Notes: generated by a model from the sequence alone, not told the origin. Shown: positions 37,567-46,627, counted from the first letter of the stretch. The stretch is DNA of 64,000 nt from Achromobacter ruhlandii (GCF_902859695.1 NZ_CADIJL010000002.1:1-64000); one strand, 5' to 3'. Translations and numbers: made by a program.

Positions 37567-39708
37567 GTGCGTTCAACGAACGTATCCGCCGCGGCGTCAG
37601 CCCGGCCGTACCCCAGCCTCCAGTCGCTCCGGGCAGGGGCGGTGCGCGGGCTGCGATACCTCGACCTGACGACGCCCCGCGCCACCTACGTGATGCGCTC
37701 GATCCTGGCGGCCTGGCTGGCGCTCGTCCTGGCCTTTCTGCTGGATCTGCACGCGCCCTACGCGGCGGCCTCCAGCGTGCTTCTCGTCATCAATCCGGTG
37801 CAGGGGGCGGTGATCGGCAAAGGCATATGGCGGGTGATCGGCACGCTGGTCGGCATGCTGGCCGCCTTCGTCCTGATGAGCGCCTTTGGCCAGATGCCCT
37901 GGTTGTTCCTGCTGGGGTTCGGCCTGTGGCTCGGGGCCTGCGTGGCCGCCATGACGTTACTGCGCCATTTCCGGGCCTATGGCGCGACGCTGGCGGGATA
38001 CACCGTGGGGCTGGCGGCCTATGGCGCCATGCAGAATCCGCAGCTGACCTTCGATCAGGTGATGGGGCGGGGCGCGTCCGTGTTGATCGGTGTGGCGAGC
38101 CTGGGCGTGGTGTCGGCGCTGTTCAGCCGCCGCGGCGCACGCGGCCGCCTGACGGCCCAATTGCACCGGTTGGCGGCGTCCGCCGCCAGTGTCCTGGCGC
38201 AGGATATCCAGGCGCATCAAGGCGCGGGCCGGCAGGGCGGCAAGGCGCTGGATGCGGACAGGCGCGGCCTCATCGTCGACATCTACGCCGTGGATGACCT
38301 GCTGGCGCTGGGCAAGGCCGAGTCCGCCGACCTGGCGCGACGCGCCGCCGCGGTGCGGCGCGCCATGGTGTCCTTGTTTTCCGCGCTGGTCGGCGGCGTG
38401 GCGTCGATGCGGCTGGGCGATGCCAGCCTGCAGGCCCTGTCGGCCTTACAGCCGGCCTGGGAGCAGGCGTGGCGGCAAGCCAGCCAGGCGCTGGCGCGGG
38501 ATCCGGGGCCCGGCGGATTGATGCTGGCGGCGCGGTCCCTGTCCGCGATGCGTGCGCAACTGGCGCAAACCCTGTCGGCGACAACGCCCGGCGATCCCCG
38601 GGCGCATGCCATCCTGATGATCGCGGGCGACCGGCTGATCGAGCAGCTCGACGAATACCTCGAGGTCCTCGATGGCATCGCGATTCTGCATCAGCCTGGG
38701 CTGCCGGCGGCGGCGCCGGTCCTGGTGCCGTTCCACCGCGACACGGGGGCCGCGCTGCAGAACGGCCTGCGCGCCTTGTTGACCGTGACGCTGGGCGGCG
38801 CCTTCTGGATCGCGACCGGCTGGTCGAACGGCAACCTGATGCTGGCGGGACTGGCGGCGGCCTGCGGGCTGCTGTCCACCGCGCCGAATCCGGCGCTCGG
38901 CGCCGTGGCCTTGATCCAGGGCACCGTCGCCGCCGTGGTGATGGCGTTCCTGTGCGCCTTTCTGGTCTTGCCCGAGGTCTCGGGGCTGCCGCTGCTGCTG
39001 GCGGTCCTGGCGCTGTTCTGGTTGCCCGGGGTCTATGCCAGCGCCATGCCCCGCTACGGATTGGCCGGCGTCGCCTATCTCGTCGCCTTCACGACGCTGG
39101 TGGCGACGGACAACCCCATGCGCTATGACGTCGTCTCGTTCCTGAATGGCGCGGTGGCCTGGATACTGGTGGCCTTTTTCACGCTGCTCGGGTTCCGGAT
39201 CGTGCTGCCGCGCAATCCGTCACGCGACATGGCGCGCCTGCGCCTGGCCATTCGCGACGACGCGCTGGCCCTCTTGCAGGGCGGCCGCGCCGACGCGCGC
39301 GCGTGGCAATGGCGGCAGCAGCATCGCACGGCGCAACTCGGCGCGCTGCTCAGGACGCGGCCCGACGCGATGGACCGGGCCATCGCCGATGCCCTGGCCA
39401 GTATCCATCTCGGCCGGGAGCTGCTGCGCCTGCGCGAGGGATGGCGGCGGATGCCCGCGGACGCCAGGCCGCGCCGCCTGCTCGCGGTGGCGTTGCGCCA
39501 CATGCGGCGACGGGCCGGCGATCCCCGGTTGGCCGCCAGGCATGCCCGCCGGGCGGCGCAGTCCCTGTCGCGCTTGCCGATGGCGGATTGCCTCCCGTCC
39601 GCCGACATCGGGCGATCGCGGGCCATGCTGCTCGATATCGCGGCGCTGCTCGAAGCGCACGCGGATTATTTTTCTCGACGCCCCGGGAGGCCCTTTCATG
39701 CTCAGTGA
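37567..39708 (+). CDS. FUSC-family (AaeB-like) inner-membrane efflux protein
   Basis: About 713 residues from the GTG at 37567. The architecture is typical of FUSC/AaeB: a first bundle of ~6 TM helices (residues ~45-190), a long cytoplasmic helical region, a second TM bundle (ALLTVTLGGAFWIATGWSNG onward, ~400-540) and a C-terminal cytoplasmic domain rich in Arg. Family members export aromatic acids such as hydroxybenzoates, or fusaric acid. GAAGAG lies 7 bp before the GTG; the upstream ATG at 37513 has no ribosome binding site. It overlaps the next gene by 11 bp and heads a four-gene export operon. Confidence 0.9.
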   Translation: MRSTNVSAAASARPYPSLQSLRAGAVRGLRYLDLTTPRATYVMRSILAAWLALVLAFLLDLHAPYAAASSVLLVINPVQGAVIGKGIWRVIGTLVGMLAAFVLMSAFGQMPWLFLLGFGLWLGACVAAMTLLRHFRAYGATLAGYTVGLAAYGAMQNPQLTFDQVMGRGASVLIGVASLGVVSALFSRRGARGRLTAQLHRLAASAASVLAQDIQAHQGAGRQGGKALDADRRGLIVDIYAVDDLLALGKAESADLARRAAAVRRAMVSLFSALVGGVASMRLGDASLQALSALQPAWEQAWRQASQALARDPGPGGLMLAARSLSAMRAQLAQTLSATTPGDPRAHAILMIAGDRLIEQLDEYLEVLDGIAILHQPGLPAAAPVLVPFHRDTGAALQNGLRALLTVTLGGAFWIATGWSNGNLMLAGLAAACGLLSTAPNPALGAVALIQGTVAAVVMAFLCAFLVLPEVSGLPLLLAVLALFWLPGVYASAMPRYGLAGVAYLVAFTTLVATDNPMRYDVVSFLNGAVAWILVAFFTLLGFRIVLPRNPSRDMARLRLAIRDDALALLQGGRADARAWQWRQQHRTAQLGALLRTRPDAMDRAIADALASIHLGRELLRLREGWRRMPADARPRRLLAVALRHMRRRAGDPRLAARHARRAAQSLSRLPMADCLPSADIGRSRAMLLDIAALLEAHADYFSRRPGRPFHAQ

Positions 39709-39892
39709 GTTCGCGGTGGCAGGCATCTACCTGCCGCCATTTTTCGTCTACGCGTGCGCGGCGCTGCCGCTCTATCTCGGCGTTCGCCTGGCGCTCGCGC
39801 GCAGCGGCGTGCTGCGCCGGGTCTGGCACCCCGGCCTGTTCGAGTTCGCCATTTCCCTTTGCCTCGTTTCGGTGTTGATTCTCTATGTCTGA
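39698..39892 (+). CDS. DUF1656 small membrane protein (AaeX-like)
   Basis: A 64-residue protein with two TM helices (YLPPFFVYACAALPLYLGVRL and the C-terminal FEFAISLCLVSVLILYV) and the conserved RRVWHPGLFEFA turn of DUF1656. CGGGAGG precedes the ATG. It overlaps both the FUSC gene and the HlyD gene, so expression is coupled. DUF1656 proteins regularly accompany FUSC/HlyD exporters; their precise role is unknown. Confidence 0.93.
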   Translation: MLSEFAVAGIYLPPFFVYACAALPLYLGVRLALARSGVLRRVWHPGLFEFAISLCLVSVLILYV

Positions 39893-40829
39893 TCGTTCCT
39901 TGCCCGATCGTTTATGGCCCTTGAGGCTGCTGGCGCGCGTCGGCCTTACGCTGTGCGCCGTGGCCGCCGCCGTCATGCTGGTCGGCGCGCTTTGGCGCGC
40001 CTACGTCGTGGCGCCCTGGACGCGCGATGGCCGCGTCAGCGCGCAGAGCGTCCGCATCGCCCCGGAGGTCACCGGCACGGTCCTGGCAGTGCCGGTGACG
40101 GATGACCAGTACGTGAAGCGGGGCGAAGTGCTCTATCGCATCGATCCGGCCCGCTTCGAGCTGGCGCTGGCGCAGGCCGAGGCGCGGCTGGCGGCGGCTG
40201 ATGCGTCGTTGCGGCAGAAAACCGAGGACGCGCGACGCCGGCGGGGCATGGAGAACCTGGTGCCCGCCGAAGAAATCCAACGTGCGATCCAGGCGGTGGC
40301 CATCGCCGAGGCCGAGCAGCGCGGCGCGCGGGTCGCCGTGGACATGGCAAGACTGGATGTGGCGCGCACCGTCCTGCGCGCCCCGGTGGACGGCTATGTG
40401 ACACGGCTGAAGCTGAACCAGGGCGACTACGCGGTGGCGGGCCAGCCCAATATCGCGCTGGTGGACGCCCACAGCTTCTGGATCATCGGCTATTTCGAGG
40501 AGACCAAGCTGCGTGGCATCCGGCCCGGCGCGGCGGCGCGCATCCGCCTGATGGGGTCCGATGACATCATTGCCGGCCGGGTGGTGAGCATCGGGCGCGG
40601 CATCGCCGATGCCAACCAGCAGGCCGATGCCCAGGGCCTGCCCAGCGTGGCCCCGACCTTCAGCTGGGTCCGCCTGGCGCAACGCATTCCGGTGCGCGTC
40701 GCGTTCGAGCAGCTGCCGCCGGACCTGGTGCTGGCCGCCGGCATGACAGCCAGTGTCGAGGTGGCGACGGCGGGAGGCGACGCGCCTGCCCAGGGCCGCC
40801 TCCTGTCGCTGCTATACCACTGGATGTGA
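39885..40829 (+). CDS. HlyD-family membrane fusion protein (AaeA-like)
   Basis: A 314-residue periplasmic adaptor anchored by one TM helix (ARVGLTLCAVAAAVMLVGALW). The biotinyl-lipoyl half-motifs (RIAPEVTGTVLAVPVTDDQYVKRGEVLYRID; VLRAPVDGYVTRL) flank a short helical hairpin, followed by a beta-barrel part. It links the FUSC pump to the outer-membrane channel encoded next. Overlaps DUF1656 by 8 bp. Confidence 0.94.
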   Translation: MSDRSLPDRLWPLRLLARVGLTLCAVAAAVMLVGALWRAYVVAPWTRDGRVSAQSVRIAPEVTGTVLAVPVTDDQYVKRGEVLYRIDPARFELALAQAEARLAAADASLRQKTEDARRRRGMENLVPAEEIQRAIQAVAIAEAEQRGARVAVDMARLDVARTVLRAPVDGYVTRLKLNQGDYAVAGQPNIALVDAHSFWIIGYFEETKLRGIRPGAAARIRLMGSDDIIAGRVVSIGRGIADANQQADAQGLPSVAPTFSWVRLAQRIPVRVAFEQLPPDLVLAAGMTASVEVATAGGDAPAQGRLLSLLYHWM

Positions 40830-40838
40830 GGGGCGACG

Positions 40839-42317
40839 ATGCAGCAAGAATCGAATCGTCCGCGATCCGGCCTGCGCCGCGCGGCCCTGATGGCCTCGCT
40901 GGTGATGGCGGCGTCCGGCTGCACGACCGTGGGTCCCGACTATCACCCGCCCGCCGTCGAGGTGCCTGCCAAGTGGGTCGAGGCCGGTAACGCCCTGAGG
41001 CCGCGCGACCCGGAGGGGCTGCGCGCCTGGTGGCGTGCGTTCGACGATCCGATGCTCGACCGCCTGGTCGATCAGGCGCTGGAACGGAACCAGGATCTCG
41101 ATATCGCGCTGGCGCGCCTGCGGCAGGCGCGCGCCGAACGCATCCAGATCGCCTCCGCGTCCTTGCCGGCGCTCGGGGTGGGCGCGGCGGGCGAGGCCCG
41201 GCGCGGCAGCAAGGCGCTCGGTCCGCTGCCCGGCGGTGAGTCGCGCACCTGGCAGGTCGGCTTCGATGCGAGCTGGGAGCTGGATCTGTTTGGCGGCACG
41301 CGCAGGGCGGTCGAAGCGGCCGATGCGGATATCCAGGCGCTGGCCGATGACCATCGGGCGTTGCGGGTGAGCCTGGTCGCCGAGTTGGTGTCCCGCTACG
41401 CGGGGTTGCGCGCCACGCAGATGCGCCTGGCCATCGCCCATGACAACCTGCGCACCCTGCGCGAGGCGGAACGACTGGCGCAGCAGTCTTGGCGCAGGGG
41501 CCTGGGCAGCCAGGCGGAGGTGATGCAGGCGCGCACCGAACGCGAGACAGCCGAGGCGCAGCCGCCCTTGCTGGAGGCCGACATTGCCCGATTCAGCCAC
41601 GCCATCGGCGTCCTGGCGGGGGGCTTTCCCGGCGATTGGCATGCCGCCCTGGCAGAGTCCGCGGCCGTCCTGCCCGAACCGGTCCGCCTGCCGTTGTCAC
41701 TGCCATCCGAGGTGCTGCGCCAGCGGCCCGATCTGCGGGCGGACGAACGGCGCTTGGCGGCCGCGACTGCGCGCATCGGCGTGGCAGAGGCCGAACGCCT
41801 GCCCACGTTCCGCATCCCCTTGGGCATCGACACCACGGCCAGCCTCATTCACAGCCTGTTCTCGAGCGCCAGCCTGGCCTGGGCGGTGGGGGCGCAGGCC
41901 AGCCAGCGCCTGTACGATGGCGGCCGGGCCCGCGCCGGCGTGACGGCGGCGCAGGCGAATGCCGACGCGGCGCGTCTGGCCTATGAGCGCGACGTGCGGG
42001 TGGCGCTGCGCGAGGTGGAAGACGCCCTGACGGCGTTGACCAGCGAGCGCCAGCGGCAGGCCTCGCTGCGGGAGGCCGTTGCCGACAGCGGCAAGGCGCT
42101 GGACCAGTCCACCCGGCTCTATGCGCGCGGGCTGAGCGCCTATCTGCCGGTCCTCGTGGCGCAACGCACGGTCAACCAGGCGCGAGACGCGCTGGCCCTG
42201 AGCCAATGGGAGGAAATGCGCGGGGTGATCGCGCTCTACAAGTCCCTGGGCGCGGGCTGGCCGGACGAGCCATCCGCGCAAGCCGCGGATCACACCACCA
42301 TGTCGACCAGCAGGTAG
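40839..42317 (+). CDS. NodT-family outer-membrane efflux lipoprotein
   Basis: A 492-residue TolC-like channel with lipobox MAASGC (Cys28) and the start VGPDYHPP typical of NodT/OprM lipoproteins. Two outer-membrane-efflux repeats follow (QALERNQDLDIALARLRQARAE; RPDLRADERRLAAATARIGVAEAERLP). It completes the tripartite exporter. Its last 28 bp overlap the convergent mntH gene tail-to-tail, with no terminator visible between them. Confidence 0.95.
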   Translation: MQQESNRPRSGLRRAALMASLVMAASGCTTVGPDYHPPAVEVPAKWVEAGNALRPRDPEGLRAWWRAFDDPMLDRLVDQALERNQDLDIALARLRQARAERIQIASASLPALGVGAAGEARRGSKALGPLPGGESRTWQVGFDASWELDLFGGTRRAVEAADADIQALADDHRALRVSLVAELVSRYAGLRATQMRLAIAHDNLRTLREAERLAQQSWRRGLGSQAEVMQARTERETAEAQPPLLEADIARFSHAIGVLAGGFPGDWHAALAESAAVLPEPVRLPLSLPSEVLRQRPDLRADERRLAAATARIGVAEAERLPTFRIPLGIDTTASLIHSLFSSASLAWAVGAQASQRLYDGGRARAGVTAAQANADAARLAYERDVRVALREVEDALTALTSERQRQASLREAVADSGKALDQSTRLYARGLSAYLPVLVAQRTVNQARDALALSQWEEMRGVIALYKSLGAGWPDEPSAQAADHTTMSTSR

Positions 42318-43579
42318 CCGTCCAGCAGGATGATGCCAACGGTGGCGACCACGGCTGCCCAGGCCCAGGCGCCGCGCAGCGCATGGGGGCCCATCAGGGG
42401 CTTGCGGCAGGCCAGCACCACCAGCGGCCCCAGCGCGAACGGCAGGGCCAGGCTCAGGATGACCTGGCTCAGCACCAGCAGCTGGTCGGGGTCCTGGCCG
42501 CCGGTGAAGGCCAGCAGGGCGGCGGCCACGGTGCCGGCGATCAGCCGCGTGGCCAGCGCGCGGCGGCGATCGGACCAGCCGCTGTTGATCTGGAAGCCTT
42601 GCGACAGCATGCGGCCGGCCAGCACGCCGGTGATGGTGGAGCTTTGCCCGGCCGCGTACAGCGCCACCGCGAACACGATGGCCGCGCCCATGCCGAAGGT
42701 CTGGCCGATCACGGCATGGGCGTCGTCCAGGCTGGAGACGATGATGCCGGAGCCGGACAACGAGGCCGCGGCGACGATCATGATGGCCGAATTGATCAAC
42801 ATCGCCACGCCCAGCGACACCACGGTGTCGTTGCGCGCCACGCGCATGGCCAGGTCGCGGGCGTCGGCCGGCAGCACGCGGGCGCGCTGCGCCAGCGAGC
42901 CGGAATGCAGGTAGAGGTTGTGCGGCATCAACGTCGCGCCCAGGATGCCCAGCGCGATCAGGAAGCCTTGCGGGTCGCGCAGCGCGTGGCCGGTCTGCGT
43001 CATGCCATGGGCCACGTCGGTCCAGGCAGGGTTGGCCTTGAACAGCAGGAACACGAAGGACGCCGCCACCACTGACAGCAGCACGGCGATGACGCGCTCG
43101 TGGCGGTCGGCGTTGCCGCGCGTCAGGGCCAGCACGGCGAAGGTGCCGACGCCGGTGACGGCCACGCCGCCCAGCAGCGGCAGGTTGAACAGCAGGCGCA
43201 GCGCGATGGCGCCGCCGATGAGTTCGGCCAGCGCGGTGGCCAGGATGGCGGCCTCGCCGGCGAGCCAGGCGGCCTTGGCGGTGCGCGGCGACAGGTGACG
43301 GGCGGTGAGGGTGGCCAGGTCTTCGCCGGTGGCCAGTGCCAGGCGCGACACCAGCACCTGGAAGCCCAGCGCCAGGATGGCCGAGGCGATCACCACCAGC
43401 AACAGGCCGTAGCCGAAGCCGCTGCCCCCGGCGATGTCCGTGGCCCAGTTGCCCGGGTCGATATAGCCCACCGCCACCAGGATGCCGGAGCCGACCACCC
43501 GGCGCAGGTTGGCCGAGACCTGGGCGTCCTGAGGGTACGCCGCCTTGCCGCCTGAAATCGCGTAGATGAACCGGGTCAT
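42290..43579 (-). CDS. mntH: Nramp-family Mn(II)/Fe(II) transporter MntH
   Basis: A 429-residue proton-coupled divalent metal importer with 11-12 TM helices. Metal-site motifs are intact: Asp41-Asn44 in IDPGNWATD (TM1) and Met218-His220 in GATLMPHNLY (TM6). The ATG at 43579 is chosen because GGAG lies 5 bp upstream and because the predicted transcription start falls downstream of the alternative ATG at 43612. The promoter overlaps a palindromic metal-regulator site, so repression by Fur, Mur or MntR under metal-replete conditions is likely. Its 3' end overlaps the NodT gene. Confidence 0.95.
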   Translation of the reverse strand: MTRFIYAISGGKAAYPQDAQVSANLRRVVGSGILVAVGYIDPGNWATDIAGGSGFGYGLLLVVIASAILALGFQVLVSRLALATGEDLATLTARHLSPRTAKAAWLAGEAAILATALAELIGGAIALRLLFNLPLLGGVAVTGVGTFAVLALTRGNADRHERVIAVLLSVVAASFVFLLFKANPAWTDVAHGMTQTGHALRDPQGFLIALGILGATLMPHNLYLHSGSLAQRARVLPADARDLAMRVARNDTVVSLGVAMLINSAIMIVAAASLSGSGIIVSSLDDAHAVIGQTFGMGAAIVFAVALYAAGQSSTITGVLAGRMLSQGFQINSGWSDRRRALATRLIAGTVAAALLAFTGGQDPDQLLVLSQVILSLALPFALGPLVVLACRKPLMGPHALRGAWAWAAVVATVGIILLDGYLLVDMVV

Positions 43580-43588
43580 GTCAACTCC

Positions 43589-43632
43589 ATGAGAATGGTT
43601 CTCATTTTCCATGGCTCCGGCGCGACCGTCAA
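43589..43632 (-). promoter_or_regulatory. mntH promoter with overlapping Fur/Mur-like palindrome
   Basis: Reading the minus strand, TTGACG (43632-43627) and GAAAAT (43609-43604) are spaced by exactly 17 bp. Immediately after, and overlapping the -10, is ATGAGAACCATTCTCAT (43605-43589), symmetric outside its central 3 bases and close to the 7-1-7 Fur pattern TGATAATnATTATCA. This is the layout of a repressor site over the transcription start. Confidence 0.7.
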
Positions 43633-43706
43633 ATTGATTTTCGGCAAGGCCCGGATAGGGCGGGCCAATGGCGCCGCCCCATCTCGCCCGGGCTTGCCGC
43701 GCCGGA

Positions 43707-44132
43707 TCAGGACTTGAGCTTGGCGTCCATGGTGATCTTGGCGTTCAGCACCTTGGAGACCGGGCAGCCCTTTTCGGCCTTGCGCGCGGCGTCTTCGAAG
43801 GCCTGGGCGCTGGCGCCGGGAATCACCGCTTCCACGGTCAGGTGGACGGCGGTGATGGCGAAGCCGCCCTCGACCTTGTCGAGCGTGACCTCGGCCTTGG
43901 TGTCCAGGCTCTGCGCCGTCAGTCCGGCTTCGCCCAGGATGTTGGACAGCGCCATGGTGAAGCAGCCGGCATGCGCGGCGCCGAGCAGCTCCTCGGGATT
44001 GGTGCCGGGGGTGTCGCCGAAGCGCGTGTTGAAGCCGTAGGGCTGGTTCTTGAGGGCGCCGCTCTGCGTGGAAATCGTACCCTTGCCCGTCTTCAGATCG
44101 CCCGACCAGGCGGCGGTTGCGGTTTTCTTCAT
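43707..44132 (-). CDS. osmC: OsmC-family organic hydroperoxide peroxidase
   Basis: A 141-residue cytoplasmic thiol peroxidase that reduces organic hydroperoxides. The redox cysteines are Cys57 (HAGCFTMALS) and Cys123 (GCPVSKVL), and the N-terminus KKTATAAWSGDLKTGKG fits the OsmC branch rather than Ohr. AGGAGT precedes the ATG at 44132. It lies upstream of mntH on the same strand, but mntH has its own promoter. Confidence 0.95.
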   Translation of the reverse strand: MKKTATAAWSGDLKTGKGTISTQSGALKNQPYGFNTRFGDTPGTNPEELLGAAHAGCFTMALSNILGEAGLTAQSLDTKAEVTLDKVEGGFAITAVHLTVEAVIPGASAQAFEDAARKAEKGCPVSKVLNAKITMDAKLKS

Positions 44133-44381
44133 GCGTGACTCCTGTTGAGGGAACGCGCCCGAAACGGACGCGTCCGGTTGGGGGAGCGCGCGGCCGGCCC
44201 GATGGCGGCGCGCGTTGCCGGAAGGGGCATGGACCATGATACGGCGGGCGCGGCGGGGCGTCGCCTGTCGGCCGCCCGCATCCGGCAAGCCGATGTAACC
44301 GCCGCTTGCGGCGCCTTGCCAGCGCCGCGCGGCGCCGTCACACTTCGCCCCTGGCTCAACCCGAACAGGCATTGGATACAG

Positions 44382-45326
44382 ATGGTAGTGATCGACACCG
44401 AACAAACCCGCCGCGCATTGTCGTTCGACGCGGCGATTCCGGCCTTGCGCGAGGCGTTCCGCCAGGGCGCCCAGGTGCCCGCGCGCCATGTCCACGCGAT
44501 CGAATCGGGCGGCGCGCACGGGACCACGCTGATCATGCCGGCCTGGAACGAGCAGGGTTACTTCGGCGTCAAGGTCATCAACATCTTTCCCGAGAACACG
44601 CGCCAGTCGCTGCCGGGCCTGCACGCCACCTACAACCTGTACAGCGCCCGCACCGGCGTGCCGCTGGCGCAGGTGGACGGCGACCTGGTGACGGTGTTCC
44701 GCACCGCCGGCGCGGCGGCGCTGGGCGCGTCCTATCTGGCGCGCGAGGATGCGCGGGTGCTGGTCATCGTGGGGGCGGGCCGCATTGCCGGACTGGTGGC
44801 GCAGGCCATGCGCACGGTGCGGCCGATCGACAAGGTGTGGGTCTGGAACGTGCGGCCGGCCGGCGCCGAGGCGCTGGCGGCGGCGCTGCGCGAGCAGGGC
44901 TTGGACGCCAGCAGCACCCTCGATCTGGAGCGGGCCGTGCGCCAGGCCGACATCGTCAGTTGCGCGACGCTGTCGACCGTGCCGCTGGTGCGGGGCGACT
45001 GGCTGCGCCCGGGCGCCCACCTGGACCTGATCGGCAGCTTCAAGCCCGACATGATCGAGACCGACACGGCGTGCTTCGACGGCACCACGGTCTACGTGGA
45101 TACCGACGAGGCGCCGACCAAGGCCGGCGACCTGCTGGCCGCGTTCGAGGCCGGCGTGCTGGCGCGCGAGGACATCCGCGGCAACCTCACCGACCTGGTG
45201 CGCGGCCAGGCGCCGGGCCGCACCCGGGCGGATGAAGTGACCGTGTTCAAGGCGGTCGGCAGCGCGCTGGAGGACCTGACGCTGGCCGCGCTGGTCTACG
45301 AGGCCTGCGGCGGTCAGGCAAAATAA
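44382..45326 (+). CDS. Ornithine cyclodeaminase / mu-crystallin family protein
   Basis: A 314-residue NAD(P)-binding enzyme of the ornithine cyclodeaminase superfamily. The Rossmann motif VIVGAGRIAGLVAQAM sits mid-protein, with the typical YFGVKVINIFPEN, DGDLVTVFRTAGAAALGASYLA and DEAPTKAGD segments. Members include ornithine cyclodeaminase, imino-acid reductases and EutC of ectoine utilisation, so the exact reaction is open. The ATG at 44382 gives the standard N-terminus; the frame is open further up to 44145, but that sequence has no family similarity. The 249 bp before it hold nothing I can identify. Next gene is 37 bp downstream. Confidence 0.88.
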   Translation: MVVIDTEQTRRALSFDAAIPALREAFRQGAQVPARHVHAIESGGAHGTTLIMPAWNEQGYFGVKVINIFPENTRQSLPGLHATYNLYSARTGVPLAQVDGDLVTVFRTAGAAALGASYLAREDARVLVIVGAGRIAGLVAQAMRTVRPIDKVWVWNVRPAGAEALAAALREQGLDASSTLDLERAVRQADIVSCATLSTVPLVRGDWLRPGAHLDLIGSFKPDMIETDTACFDGTTVYVDTDEAPTKAGDLLAAFEAGVLAREDIRGNLTDLVRGQAPGRTRADEVTVFKAVGSALEDLTLAALVYEACGGQAK

Positions 45327-45363
45327 CGCCATCCGCCGTTTTTCTTTCTTGCGAGCTGTCGTC

Positions 45364-46533
45364 ATGTCCCGCTTCTTCGTCCGCTACGCCTGCGCGCTCG
45401 CGCTGGCCGTTCCCGCCCTGTCCGTCCATGCCGAGATCGTGATCGGGGTGGATGTCTCCACCACCGGCCCGGCCGCGGCGATCGGTATCCAGACCAACAA
45501 CGCCATTCGCCTGTGGCCCAATACGCTGGGCGGCGAGCCGGCGCGCTACGTGGTGCTGGACGACGGCACGGACGTCAGCCGCGCGGTCAAGAACCTGCGC
45601 AAGCTGACCTCGGAAGACAAGGTCGACGCCATCGTCGGCCCCAACACCACCGCCGCCGCCCTGGCCGGGTTGGATGTGCTGGCCGAGACCGGCACGCCGA
45701 TGATCGCGCTGGCGGCTTCCAGCGTGATCGTCGAACCGCTGTCCGATCCCAAGCGCGCCTGGGCCTTCAAGATGCCCCAGAACGATTCGCTGATGGCGAC
45801 CGTGCTGGTCGAGGACATGAAGAAGAAGGGCTTCAAGAATGTCGCCTTCATCGGTTTCGCCGATTCCTACGGCGACAGTTGGTGGAAGGAATTCTCCGCG
45901 GCCGCCGGCAATGACATCAAGATCGTGGCGCAGGAACGCTTCCAGCGCACCGACGCGTCGGTGGTGGGCCAGGTGCTCAAGGTGATCGCCGCCAAGCCGG
46001 ACGCGGTGCTGGTGGCCGGCGCCGGCACGCCGTCGGCGCTGCCCCAGAAGACACTGCTCGAGCGCGGCTACACCGGCGCCATCTACCAGACCCACGGCAT
46101 CGGCACGCTGGAATTCCTGCAGGTCGGCGGGCGCGACGTCGAAGGCACGTTGTTCCCCACCGGCCCCGGCGTGGTGGCGCGCGAGCTGCCGGATTCGAAT
46201 CCGGTCAAGAAGGTCGCGGTGGAATTCGCCGACAAGTACGAGCGCCAGTATGGCGCCAACACCCTGACGCAGTTCGCCGGCGACGCCTATGGCGCCTGGA
46301 TGCTGCTGGATTCGGCGGTGGCGCGCGCCCTCAAGACCGGCGCCAAGCCAGGCACCCCCGAATTCCGCATCGCCCTGCGCGACGCGCTGGAGAACACCCG
46401 CGACCTGATCGTGCCCAACGGTGTGCTCAACATCTCCAAGGACAACCACCAGGGCTTCGACGAGCGCGCCCGCGTGATGGGCGTGGTGCGCAATGGTAAG
46501 TTCTCCTACGCGGACGCGGCGGAGAAAAAATAG
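45364..46533 (+). CDS. Orphan Liv-type ABC substrate-binding protein
   Basis: A 389-residue type I periplasmic binding protein with signal peptide (RYACALALAVPALSVHA) and mature start EIVIGVDVSTTGPAAAIG, typical of LivJ/HAAT receptors for amino acids or aromatic acids. No permease or ATPase for it lies beside it; the ABC genes downstream belong to the other (PAAT) type. It follows the cyclodeaminase gene by 37 bp and ends in its own strong terminator, so the two probably form an operon. The ATG at 45364 is preferred to the TTG at 45349. Confidence 0.92.
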   Translation: MSRFFVRYACALALAVPALSVHAEIVIGVDVSTTGPAAAIGIQTNNAIRLWPNTLGGEPARYVVLDDGTDVSRAVKNLRKLTSEDKVDAIVGPNTTAAALAGLDVLAETGTPMIALAASSVIVEPLSDPKRAWAFKMPQNDSLMATVLVEDMKKKGFKNVAFIGFADSYGDSWWKEFSAAAGNDIKIVAQERFQRTDASVVGQVLKVIAAKPDAVLVAGAGTPSALPQKTLLERGYTGAIYQTHGIGTLEFLQVGGRDVEGTLFPTGPGVVARELPDSNPVKKVAVEFADKYERQYGANTLTQFAGDAYGAWMLLDSAVARALKTGAKPGTPEFRIALRDALENTRDLIVPNGVLNISKDNHQGFDERARVMGVVRNGKFSYADAAEKK

Positions 46534-46593
46534 GGACGACATAGTCCCGTACGGTTCGTAACGAGTGCTCACCCGCCATAGGGCGGGACAGGG

Positions 46594-46620
46594 AAAAGCA
46601 GGCTTCGGCCTGCTTTTTTT
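46594..46620 (+). terminator. Terminator after the orphan binding protein
   Basis: AAAAGCAGGC / GCCTGCTTTT closed by a TTCG tetraloop, then three more T. A second small stem (CCCGCC/GGCGGG) precedes it at about 46572-46586. Confidence 0.95.
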
Positions 46621-46627
46621 CGTCCAT

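Noticed and set aside
43580-43612. Upstream ATG of mntH adding 11 residues
   Set aside because: It lies upstream of the predicted transcription start and would place the operator palindrome in codons; the ATG at 43579 has GGAG.
43643-43698. Long-range GGCAAG...CTTGCC inverted repeat between osmC and mntH
   Set aside because: Arms pair imperfectly over a 44-bp gap with no T-run; too weak to call a terminator.
44145-44381. Long N-terminal extension of the cyclodeaminase gene
   Set aside because: Open by chance in GC-rich DNA; no similarity to the family, while the ATG at 44382 gives the normal start.
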